Under the pieces are notes generated by a model. The model did no database searches and was not told the origin of the DNA. It worked only from the letters and a program-made list of their open reading frames with translations. A stretch of 64,000 nucleotides of DNA from assembly GCA_000751295.2 (NCBI GenBank), contig CCMO02000001.1:5468029-5532028 (forward strand), given 5' to 3'. Position numbers and translations under genes: made by a program. Origin of the DNA: a bacterium YEK0313. Its GTDB lineage: Bacteria > Pseudomonadota > Alphaproteobacteria > Rhizobiales > Phreatobacteraceae. Below are positions 7,366 to 14,693 of the stretch, piece after piece (the first letter of the stretch is position 1; every line of letters begins with the position of its first letter).

Positions 7366-8199
7366 TCAGCGTCCGGTGAAAAGCGGCGGACGCCGGCCGA
7401 TGACCGCGGCGAGCCCCTCGCGCGCGTCGGCGGTTCCCGAGAGTTCCGAGACCGTGCGCGCCTCTTCCGGCAGGCAGGCCTCGACCCCGAGCCCGACGCC
7501 GTTCCACAGGAGCCGCTTGGTGGCGGCGAGCGCGCGCGGCGCGCCGGCGGCAAGCTCGCGGGCAAGCGCGAGGGTGCGCCCGTCGAGCTCGGCCTCCGGC
7601 ACGACATGGCTGACGAGGCCGATCGCCAGCGCCTCGTCGGCGCCGACGATCCGGTTGGTGAACAGGATCTCCGCCGCGCGGCGGAAGCCGACGAGCCGCT
7701 GCAGCGTCACGGAAACGCCGGCGTCGGGCGCCATGCCGACGCGGGTCGCGCCGGCCATGAAGCGCGCGGTATCGGCGGCGACCACGAGATCGGCCGCGCA
7801 GACGAGGCCGAGCCCGGCGCCGCCGGCGGCAAAACCCTGGACGCGGGCGATGACCGGCGCCTCGAGGCGCATCAGAGCGGCGGCGGCGATCTGCAGATAG
7901 CTCGTCGCCTGGCGCAGGAAGTCGGGCAGCGCCTCGCCCTTGGAGGCGAATTCTCGCACGTCGCCGCCGGCGCAGAAATTCGGTCCCTCGCCTGCCAGCA
8001 CCACCACGCGGATGGCCGGATTGCCGTGGCAGGCCATGACCGCCTCGTGCAGCGCCTTGAGCAGGGCGATGCTGACGCCGTTGGAGGCCTCCGGCCGGTT
8101 CAGCCGGAGATGCGCGACGCCGCCGGCCAGATCGAGCAGCACCGGCCCTTCGCCGATCAGCGTTTCGCGGGGCGCCTCGTTGGCCATATCGTCAGTCAT
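7366..8199 (-). CDS. Enoyl-CoA hydratase/isomerase family protein
   Basis: 277 aa crotonase-fold enzyme. The oxyanion-hole segments are visible: VVLAGEGPNFCAGGDVREFA (first) and ARVQGFAAGGAGLGLVCAADLVVAAD (second), followed by a conserved ELDGRTLALARELA helix. The conserved catalytic acidic position after the second hole is replaced by ATRVGMAPDAG, so activity could be isomerase or hydratase. An in-frame GTG at 8211 would add four residues; the ATG at 8199 is preferred. It lies between the dioxygenase beta subunit (15 bp gap) and the SDR (4 bp gap), which implies that a CoA-bound intermediate is handled after ring hydroxylation. Confidence 0.88.
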   Translation of the reverse strand: MTDDMANEAPRETLIGEGPVLLDLAGGVAHLRLNRPEASNGVSIALLKALHEAVMACHGNPAIRVVVLAGEGPNFCAGGDVREFASKGEALPDFLRQATSYLQIAAAALMRLEAPVIARVQGFAAGGAGLGLVCAADLVVAADTARFMAGATRVGMAPDAGVSVTLQRLVGFRRAAEILFTNRIVGADEALAIGLVSHVVPEAELDGRTLALARELAAGAPRALAATKRLLWNGVGLGVEACLPEEARTVSELSGTADAREGLAAVIGRRPPLFTGR

Positions 8200-8214
8200 C
8201 ACGGACCCCACGGC

Positions 8215-8706
8215 TCAGATCAGGAAGGACAGGGTGAACAGGGCCTTGTCGTTGTTGACCAGGACCACCTTCTTGCGCGCCATCCGCAGGGCGCCGTCGA
8301 TCCGGCGCAGCGTATATTCGTTGCGGGTCGCCCACAGCGTCTCGCCGCGCATGTTGGATTCGAACACCATGGCATTGGCGGCGACCCGGATCTCCGCCGC
8401 CCCGCTGTCCAGCAGCTCGATGTTCGAGACGACGCGGGCGAGCCGCGAGCGTGGCGTCTGCGAATGGCGCTTGCCGGTATGCAGCTGCTTGATCCTGAGC
8501 GCGATGCGCGACCGGTTGTCGTAGATGATCGACATTTCGCGCTCGGGATCGATGTCCTCGCCATTGGCCGGCACCCAGTAGACCGCGTCGTCGGTCCACA
8601 GGGCCTCCCAGTCGTCATATTCGTGGGCGTCCTGCAGGCGGGCCTCGCGATGGATGAACTGGGTGACCTCGTGCATCAGCTCGGTCTTGTCGGCGTCTGC
8701 GACCAT
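8215..8706 (-). CDS. Aromatic-ring-hydroxylating dioxygenase, beta subunit
   Basis: 163 aa, SnoaL/NTF2-like fold. Typical beta-subunit features are an N-terminal helix (VTQFIHREARLQDAHEYDDW), the motif LWTDDAVYWVPANGED with R.MSIIYDNR after it, the conserved RHSQTPRSRLARVVSNIE strand, and a C-terminal KKVVLVNND. It packs against the alpha subunit and has a mainly structural role. It starts 3 bp after the alpha subunit stop, so the two are co-translated. Confidence 0.93.
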   Translation of the reverse strand: MVADADKTELMHEVTQFIHREARLQDAHEYDDWEALWTDDAVYWVPANGEDIDPEREMSIIYDNRSRIALRIKQLHTGKRHSQTPRSRLARVVSNIELLDSGAAEIRVAANAMVFESNMRGETLWATRNEYTLRRIDGALRMARKKVVLVNNDKALFTLSFLI

Positions 8707-8709
8707 GAC

Positions 8710-9987
8710 TCACGCTTCCATCAGCGAACGGTAGTGGCGCCAGATGCCGCGCGAGGGCACCTCATCGGTCGAGTGGCCGATCAGATAGCCCTGCTCGTCA
8801 TGCCTCTCCCGGTGGCGGCCGCGCTTCAGGTAGAGCCATTCCGGATTGCGTGCGGCGAGGCCGCGCTGGTTGCGCTCGTACATTTCGGTGTCGTCGGCAA
8901 GCAGCAGGCCCGCCGGCCCGACCGATCCCATGGTCTGCTGGCGCATGCGCCGGTTGAGGTCGGGCGCGCCCTTGAACTGCAGCGCCGTGACATGCTGGAT
9001 CGTCTCGTCGACCGCCATCGGCTGGAGCACGAAGAGCTGGATCTCGGCGATGAACAGGTTCGGGAAGATCATGGTGTGCGGCGTGCCGGCGATCATGATC
9101 TCGCGCGCCCTGTCATTGCCGTAGGCGGCATTCATGCGCGCGACATAGTCGGGCAGCCGCTTCTCGTTCGTGCCGAACCAGCCGAGCGGCTGGCCGATGC
9201 GCCGGAATTCGGGACGCAGGTCGACCTCCGTGTGGCCGTTGCCGAAGTCGCGCGTCACCGCGGTCGAGTCCGGGCCGTAGAGATTGCCGATCCCGCTTTC
9301 CGCCACCTGGAAGATGGAGGTGTGCACGAAGGCGGGATGATAGCCGTCCACCTCGTTCTCCAGGATGAACTTCCAGTTCGCCTTGGCCTTGTGCTTGAGG
9401 AAGCCGGCGGTGATCTCCACCTCGCCCTCGGGCGAATTGCTGACGAGGATGTCGATCGCCTCGCGCGCGCCGCCGAGATGCTCCTCGAGGCTCGGCCCGT
9501 CGGCCGCCATCGAGCCGAACACGAAACCCTTGTAGATGCCGGTTCGGGCGACGCGGCCGAGGCCGAGGGCCGATTTGTCGACGCCCTCGTAGCCGTCGGG
9601 ATAGGCATAGCCCATCAGCCGGCCGTCGTTGGAGAAGGTCCAGGAATGGTAGGGGCAGGTGAAGCTTGCCCGGTTGCCGCGCTCGATGGCGCAAACCTGG
9701 TTGCCGCGATGCGGACAGCGGTTGAACAGGAGGTTGATGGCACCCGTCCGGTCGCGCACCATCAGCACCGGCATGGGCCCGATCGACTTGGTCACATAGT
9801 CGTTGATCTCCGGCACCTCGCTGACATGCCCGACATAGACCCAGCCGCGAAACCAGATCTTCTCCAGCTCCTCGCGGAAGATGGCTTCGTCCGCATAAAG
9901 CGAACCGTGCACGCGGTCCGGCTCGATCAGCGCATCCCATCGGCGCGCCGGCGCGCCTGACGTCATCGGTGCCGTCTCAATGGACAT
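8710..9987 (-). CDS. Aromatic-ring-hydroxylating dioxygenase, Rieske alpha subunit
   Basis: 425 aa catalytic subunit. The Rieske [2Fe-2S] ligands are C91-P-H93 and C111-P-Y-H114. The mononuclear iron site is seen in NEVDGYHPAFVH, with bridging Asp214 and ligands His217 and His222. The start at 9987 (MSIETAPM) has AGGG upstream; an upstream in-frame ATG adds 12 atypical residues. It leads the operon alpha-beta-hydratase-SDR. Upstream (10025-10052) lies an AACCGAAC motif shared with the other promoters of the island. Electrons could come from the ferredoxin reductase gene at 10086-11306, but no ferredoxin gene is next to it. Confidence 0.94.
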   Translation of the reverse strand: MSIETAPMTSGAPARRWDALIEPDRVHGSLYADEAIFREELEKIWFRGWVYVGHVSEVPEINDYVTKSIGPMPVLMVRDRTGAINLLFNRCPHRGNQVCAIERGNRASFTCPYHSWTFSNDGRLMGYAYPDGYEGVDKSALGLGRVARTGIYKGFVFGSMAADGPSLEEHLGGAREAIDILVSNSPEGEVEITAGFLKHKAKANWKFILENEVDGYHPAFVHTSIFQVAESGIGNLYGPDSTAVTRDFGNGHTEVDLRPEFRRIGQPLGWFGTNEKRLPDYVARMNAAYGNDRAREIMIAGTPHTMIFPNLFIAEIQLFVLQPMAVDETIQHVTALQFKGAPDLNRRMRQQTMGSVGPAGLLLADDTEMYERNQRGLAARNPEWLYLKRGRHRERHDEQGYLIGHSTDEVPSRGIWRHYRSLMEA

Positions 9988-10024
9988 GTCTCGACCCTGT
10001 GGGTGGCGCCGCGGTTGCGGCAAT

Positions 10025-10052
10025 AATTAAAACGGTCGTTCGGTTTATAACA
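10025..10052 (-). promoter_or_regulatory. AACCGA operator-like motif in front of the dioxygenase operon
   Basis: The minus strand reads AAACCGAACGACCGTTTTAA in an AT-rich island 40-65 bp upstream of the dioxygenase alpha start. AAAC...GTTT ends make it partly palindromic, as TetR-family operators are. Same core as at 5531, 5630, 11341 and 27296. Confidence 0.5.
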
Positions 10053-10085
10053 AGACAAATGAAGCCGCGCCACTCCGCCACTCGG

Positions 10086-11306
10086 CTAGTTCAGCAGCGA
10101 CTTGAGCGGGAAGCCGGCATCGCCGAGCGCGCCGGGATCGAGCTTGATGCCGCGGCCGACCAGCCGCTTGCCCACATTGAAGGCGACCGGGCTGTTCACC
10201 GCGTCGAGCCCGACCAGCTCGCGCTCCCTGAGATAGAAGACCGAGAAGGCTCGGCTGTCGGGCGCGCCGCGCAGCACGATCTCGTCATGCCTGCCGGCCC
10301 CGAGCCCGACCGTCTGCAGCTTCAGGTCGAACTGGTCGGACCAGAACCAGGGCGGTTCGGGCGCCCCAGGCGCGCCGCCGCAGATGGTTCCGGCGGCGAT
10401 GCGGGCCTGTTCCAGCGCGTTCGGCACGGATTCGAGCCGCACCCGCTCGCCGGCGAAGGGGCTGACGGCGCGCGCGCAGTCACCGATCGCATAGACGCCG
10501 GGTGCGCTCGCGCGCATGGCCGCATCGACCAGGATGCCGTCCTCGACGGCGAGCCCCGCGCCTGCGGCGAGCTCCGTGTTCGGCACGGCGCCGATGCCGG
10601 CCAGGACGCTGTCACAGGCAATGACCGCGCCGTCGGCGAGCCGCACGCCGGTGACCTGTCCGTTGCCCTGAAAGGCGACCGGGCGGGCGCCGAGGCGCAA
10701 ATCGACGCCCGCGGCGCGATGCACATCGGCATAGAAGGCCGAAACGATGGGACTGGTCACCCGCGCGAGGACCCGCTCGGCGGCCTCCAGCACCGTCACG
10801 GCCAGACCGAGCTTGACCGCGACGGCGGCGACTTCGAGCCCGACATAGCCCGCGCCGAGGATGACGAGGCGCGCGCCCGGGCGGATGCCGGGCCGCAGCC
10901 GCTCGACATCGGCGATCCCGCGCAGATGATGGATGCCGGCGAGCCCGGCCCCGGGCAGGTCCAGGCGGCGCGGACGGGCGCCGGTCGCCAGCACCAGATG
11001 GGAAAAGCGATGCGTCGCGCCGTCCGTGGTCGTGATGGTCCGCGCGCCGGTGTCGAGCGCTCCTATGGCCGTCGCCAGGTGCAGGCCGATGCCGCCCTCG
11101 CGATATTGCGCCTCCGCGCGCAGGAACAGCCGCTCGGCCGCGAGCTCACCGGCGAGAAAGCCTTTCGACAGGGGCGGCCGCTGATAGGGCGGGAAGGCCT
11201 CGTCGCCGAACAGCATCACCTCGCCGGCAAAACCGAGCGCGCGCAGCCGCAGGGCGCATTCGCTGCCCGCCTGGCCTGCTCCGACGATGATGGCCCTGCC
11301 GGTCAT
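10086..11306 (-). CDS. NAD(P)/FAD-dependent ferredoxin reductase
   Basis: 406 aa, oxygenase-coupled ferredoxin reductase of the BphA4/CamA type. FAD loop AIIVGAGQAGSECALRLRALG at the N-terminus, PPYQRPPLSKGFL (a hallmark of this group), NAD loop VILGAGYVGLEVAA, and a second FAD contact VYAIGDCAR. The C-terminal reductase domain contains EPPWFWSDQFDLKLQTVG. The start at 11306 has AAGGGGG upstream. It transfers electrons from NAD(P)H to a ferredoxin and is the natural partner of the Rieske dioxygenase next door. It has its own promoter region with the AACCGG motif, so it is a separate unit under probable common control. Confidence 0.92.
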   Translation of the reverse strand: MTGRAIIVGAGQAGSECALRLRALGFAGEVMLFGDEAFPPYQRPPLSKGFLAGELAAERLFLRAEAQYREGGIGLHLATAIGALDTGARTITTTDGATHRFSHLVLATGARPRRLDLPGAGLAGIHHLRGIADVERLRPGIRPGARLVILGAGYVGLEVAAVAVKLGLAVTVLEAAERVLARVTSPIVSAFYADVHRAAGVDLRLGARPVAFQGNGQVTGVRLADGAVIACDSVLAGIGAVPNTELAAGAGLAVEDGILVDAAMRASAPGVYAIGDCARAVSPFAGERVRLESVPNALEQARIAAGTICGGAPGAPEPPWFWSDQFDLKLQTVGLGAGRHDEIVLRGAPDSRAFSVFYLRERELVGLDAVNSPVAFNVGKRLVGRGIKLDPGALGDAGFPLKSLLN

Positions 11307-11340
11307 GACACCCCCTTCCCGGCCTGCTTTGATCCACGGC

Positions 11341-11374
11341 AATTAATAAGACATATGTCCGGTTTATTTTATAA
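11341..11374 (-). promoter_or_regulatory. AACCGG operator-like motif in front of the ferredoxin reductase
   Basis: The minus strand reads AAACCGGACATATGTCTTAT. It contains the perfect palindrome GACATATGTC in an AT-rich island about 35-70 bp before the start. It matches the motif at the other promoters of the island. Confidence 0.5.
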
Positions 11375-11548
11375 GATGACGAGCGTCAAGGCCGAAGCGG
11401 CCGACAGGCTCTTCGGCGGCCGAGCGTGCCCGGCTGGAACCGCCAGAGAAGGAGACATGGCAGCGCGGCTGCGCAGGAAGCGCGGCGCGGAGCCTCGCAC
11501 CAGGGCCGGCCGGCGCTGGGGCGCGGACCGGCCGGGACTGATCGCGCC

Positions 11549-12955
11549 TTAGAGGATTTTGCCCGGATTGAGCAGGCCTTGCGGATCGAAGGCCGCCTTC
11601 AGCCGCCGCATCGTGTCGAGCTCGGCCGTGCTGCGCATGCGCCGGAGCGCCGCCCGCTTGATCGCGCCGATGCCGTGCTCCGCGCTGACCGTGCCGCCAA
11701 GGCCGAGCGCAACCGTTTCGATCGCTTGCGTGAGGTCGGCCCAGCGCGCCTTGAAGGCCGCGGCCGGCATGCCTTCCGGCGGCAGGATGTTGAAGTGGAT
11801 ATTGCCGTCGCCGACATGGCCGAAGGGCACGGGACGGCAGCCCGGCGCCAGCGCCGCGACCGCCGCGGCCGACCGGACGACGAAGGTCCCGATCGCCGGC
11901 ACCGGCACGGCGACATCGTTCTTCAGGCTGCCCGGCGTCTCGATCATGGCGAGGGCAATGCCCTCGCGGATCGTCCACAGCGCCTGCCGCTGCGCCTCCG
12001 AGGCCGCGATCGTGCCGTCGATCACGGTCCCGTCCTCGATCGCCGCCGCCGACAGGGCCTCCATCGCGCCGGCGAGATCGAAATGGGGACTGGCGCTGTC
12101 CGCCTCGATCAGCACGGCCCAGGGGGTTTCGGTCGGGAACGGCTCGCGCCTGCTGCCGGTATGGGAAAAATGCAGGTCGAAGCCCGCGCGCGGGATCAGC
12201 TCGAAGGCCGTGACGGCCTCGCCGAAGCCGGAGCGGGCCCGGGTGAACAGGGCGAGCACCGCGTCGAGCGTCGCCAGGCCGAGACAGGCGGTGACGCGCA
12301 CGGCCGGCCGGGGCCTCAGCTTCAGCGCCGCGGCGGTGATCAGGCCGAGCGTTCCCTCGGCGCCGAGCAAGAGCTGCTTCAGGTCGTAGCCGGCATTGTT
12401 CTTGCGCAGCGGCGCGAGCTGGCTGAGCACCTCGCCATCGGCGAGCACCGCCTCCAGGCCCAGCACCTGCTCGCGCGCCATGCCGTAGCGCAGCACATTG
12501 TTGCCGCCGGCATTGGTCGAGAGATTGCCGCCGATCTGGCTGGACAGCCCGCCATGGTCGAGCCCGATCTGCCGGTCCGCCGCAGCGGCGGCTTCGCGCG
12601 CATCGTGGAGCGTGCAGCCGGCCTCGACGATCATGATGTCGCCGACCGGATCGATGCTGCGGATGGCCCGCATCCGCTCGAAGGACACGACCACGGCCGG
12701 ACGGTCGGACGGCGGCGCCGCGCCGCCCGCAAGCCCGGTGCCGCCGCCGCGGGGCACCATGGCGATGCCCGCTTCCGCGCAGGCCCTGACGACGGCCGCA
12801 GTCTCCGCCGTGGTACGCGGCCGCACGACGCCGACGATCTCTCCCTGCGTCGTCAGCGCGAGATCGCCGCGATAGCCGGCGACATCGGCCGCCGTGTCGA
12901 CGAGGCCGGTCTCGCCGACGAGCGCGCGCAGCCGGGCCTTGAGGCCCGCCGTCAT
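11549..12955 (-). CDS. FAD-linked oxidase, GlcD/D-2-hydroxyacid dehydrogenase family
   Basis: 468 aa. The N-terminal PCMH-type FAD domain has VVRPRTTAETAAVVRACAEAG, then VPRGGGTGLAGGA and the LDHGGLSSQIGGNLSTNAGG pocket. The C-terminal half has PVPFGHVGDGNIHFNI and SAEHGIGAIKR, the substrate and metal-site signature of D-lactate, D-2-hydroxyglutarate and glycolate dehydrogenases. It oxidises a 2-hydroxyacid to the 2-oxoacid. The ATG at 12955 overlaps the stop of the HisC-like aminotransferase gene in ATGA form. Next to a 2-oxoacid/amino acid aminotransferase and a histidine ammonia-lyase, a likely substrate is imidazole-lactate or an analogue; this is inference. Confidence 0.88.
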   Translation of the reverse strand: MTAGLKARLRALVGETGLVDTAADVAGYRGDLALTTQGEIVGVVRPRTTAETAAVVRACAEAGIAMVPRGGGTGLAGGAAPPSDRPAVVVSFERMRAIRSIDPVGDIMIVEAGCTLHDAREAAAAADRQIGLDHGGLSSQIGGNLSTNAGGNNVLRYGMAREQVLGLEAVLADGEVLSQLAPLRKNNAGYDLKQLLLGAEGTLGLITAAALKLRPRPAVRVTACLGLATLDAVLALFTRARSGFGEAVTAFELIPRAGFDLHFSHTGSRREPFPTETPWAVLIEADSASPHFDLAGAMEALSAAAIEDGTVIDGTIAASEAQRQALWTIREGIALAMIETPGSLKNDVAVPVPAIGTFVVRSAAAVAALAPGCRPVPFGHVGDGNIHFNILPPEGMPAAAFKARWADLTQAIETVALGLGGTVSAEHGIGAIKRAALRRMRSTAELDTMRRLKAAFDPQGLLNPGKIL

Positions 12956-14058
12956 CGCGATGCCAAGGCGTCGCGCAGGCCGTTCAGCACGGCATCGGTA
13001 TCCGCCTGGCTGCCGATCGTGATGCGCAGCGCCCCCTCGGTCCCCGGCCAGGGGAAGGGCAGCACGAAGACGTTGCGCTCCGCCAGCGCCGCCGCGAGCC
13101 TTGCCGGCACGGGCGTCAGCACGCTGACGAAATTGGCGGCGCTCGGCAGCGGCTTGAGGCCGAGATCGGCAAGGCCGCGGGCGAGCCGCTGCCGCTCCGC
13201 CGCGGTATGGTCGAGCAGGCGGGCAAGGTGATCGGTCTCGCCGAGCGCGGTATGCGCGGCGGCGAGCGCCACCGCATTGACGCTGAAATTGACACGGATC
13301 TTGCGGTAGGCGTCGGCGAGCGCCCGGTCCGAGGTGATGCCATAGCCGACGCGCGCGCCGGCCAGGCCATAGGCCTTGGAGAAGCTGCGCGTGACGATCC
13401 ACGGGCCTCGCCGGCGGGCGATCAGCGGCAGGCTTTCAGCCGCGCCGGCATGCCGGCCGAACTCGTAATAGGCCTCGTCGAAATGCAGGAGCAGATGATC
13501 CGGCAGGGCCTGCACCAGATGCTCGATCTCGCCTGCGCCCATCAGGCCGCCGGTCGGATTGTGCGGCGTCGCGACGAAGACCAGCCGCGTCCTGTCGGTG
13601 ACGGCCGCCAGCGTCGCCGCCACGTCGACGACGCCGTCGGCACGGACCGGCGCGCCGACATGGGTCGCGCCGCGCAGGCTGATGGTCTTGGCATAGGTCG
13701 GAAAGCCGGGCACCGGCGCCACCGCCTCGTCGCCCTGGTCGAGCGCGATGTCGGCACTGGCATAGAGCAGTTCGTTCGAGCCCGAACCGATGACGATCGT
13801 CTCGGCGGGCGCGCCGGTGCACCGGGCAAGCTCGGCGATCAGCGCGGCGCCATCGTGGTCGGGATAGCGGTTGAGCCCGGCCGCGGCGTGCTGCATCGCC
13901 GCGATCACCGCGGGGGCCGGCGGAAACGGCGCCTCATTGAGATGGAGGCTGCGCACCGGCAGGCTCTCGCCGCGGTCGGGCGGGGTCGCCGCGGGCGGCA
14001 CGATCGCCAGCCGGCGGATGCGCGGCACGATCACTTCGTCGGCCGTTGATTCAGGCAT
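12952..14058 (-). CDS. PLP-dependent aminotransferase, histidinol-phosphate aminotransferase-like
   Basis: 368 aa, fold-type I class II aminotransferase. It shows LHLNEAPFPP at the N-terminus, GSGSNELL, ATPHNPTGG, LHFDEAYYEFG and the lysine motif VTRSFSKAYGLAGARVGYG. This is the HisC-like pattern. In this operon a biosynthetic role is unlikely, because it lies between an AhpD-fold gene (8 bp overlap) and a 2-hydroxyacid dehydrogenase gene (4 bp overlap) downstream of a histidine ammonia-lyase. It could interconvert imidazole-pyruvate and histidine or act on a related substrate. HisC-like enzymes are known to accept histidine and aromatic amino acids. Confidence 0.88.
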   Translation of the reverse strand: MPESTADEVIVPRIRRLAIVPPAATPPDRGESLPVRSLHLNEAPFPPAPAVIAAMQHAAAGLNRYPDHDGAALIAELARCTGAPAETIVIGSGSNELLYASADIALDQGDEAVAPVPGFPTYAKTISLRGATHVGAPVRADGVVDVAATLAAVTDRTRLVFVATPHNPTGGLMGAGEIEHLVQALPDHLLLHFDEAYYEFGRHAGAAESLPLIARRRGPWIVTRSFSKAYGLAGARVGYGITSDRALADAYRKIRVNFSVNAVALAAAHTALGETDHLARLLDHTAAERQRLARGLADLGLKPLPSAANFVSVLTPVPARLAAALAERNVFVLPFPWPGTEGALRITIGSQADTDAVLNGLRDALASR

Positions 14059-14659
14059 GGGACCAGTCGTTCGGATCGTTGCTGTTGTTCGGGGAGAGGC
14101 CGAGAATGTCGCCGTCGGTGGTGATGCCGAGCCCCGTCACCGTGCGGTTGGCATAGTTGAAATAGGCCGCGACCTGATTGATCTCGAGGATGCGGCCGTC
14201 GTCGACGCTCGCGCTGCGCATCGCCTCGACGCAGGCCTTCACCGTCTCCCGCTCGCGTGGACGCAGCGTCAGCGCCTCGGCATAGCGCAGGCCCGCAGCC
14301 TCGGCGGCGGTGAAGGTTTCGTCATAGGCGCCCGCCGCAAGAGCGCGGCGGATCGCCGCCGCGCGGTCGTCGTCGCGCAGCAGCCGCTTCAGGCCGGCGA
14401 AATGATGCTCGACGCAATAGTCGCAGGCGTTGAGGCTGCTGACCAGCACGCCGATCGTCTCCAGGAACCATTTGGGCGTGGTGTTGGCGGCGTGGTGCAG
14501 CACGTATTTGTAGAGGGCCATGTGGCCCTCCATGCTGTGCGGGCGCAGGCTGTGCGCCAGCATGATGTTGTCGACATTGTCGTCCGGGCCCTTGACCCGG
14601 TCATACAGCGTCTTCAGCCGGCCTTCGGCCTCGCCATAGGGGATGTGCCTGATCCACAT
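14051..14659 (-). CDS. AhpD-fold / carboxymuconolactone decarboxylase-like peroxidase-related protein
   Basis: 202 aa, AhpD-like superfamily. The thiol motif E-x11-C-x2-C-x3-H is intact (Glu67, Cys79, Cys82, His86; LNACDYCVEHH). This is the proton-relay/peroxidase active site of AhpD, and the protein belongs to the 'uncharacterised peroxidase-related' group. It starts 34 bp after the ammonia-lyase stop and overlaps the aminotransferase gene by 8 bp, so it belongs to the same operon. Possible roles are redox protection or a thiol-dependent step. A sulfur-containing substrate such as an ergothioneine-type compound would fit but is speculation. Confidence 0.85.
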   Translation of the reverse strand: MWIRHIPYGEAEGRLKTLYDRVKGPDDNVDNIMLAHSLRPHSMEGHMALYKYVLHHAANTTPKWFLETIGVLVSSLNACDYCVEHHFAGLKRLLRDDDRAAAIRRALAAGAYDETFTAAEAAGLRYAEALTLRPRERETVKACVEAMRSASVDDGRILEINQVAAYFNYANRTVTGLGITTDGDILGLSPNNSNDPNDWSHA

Positions 14660-14693
14660 GGTCCTGAATGTCCCTCGAGGTCGCCCGCAGCCG

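Noticed and set aside
7006..9960. Very long open frame on the plus strand opposite the dioxygenase/hydratase/SDR genes
   Set aside because: It is the complement of well-recognised genes in a GC-rich genome. The translation is His/Arg/Asp/Gly-rich without any known motif. The minus-strand genes have Rieske, crotonase and SDR signatures.
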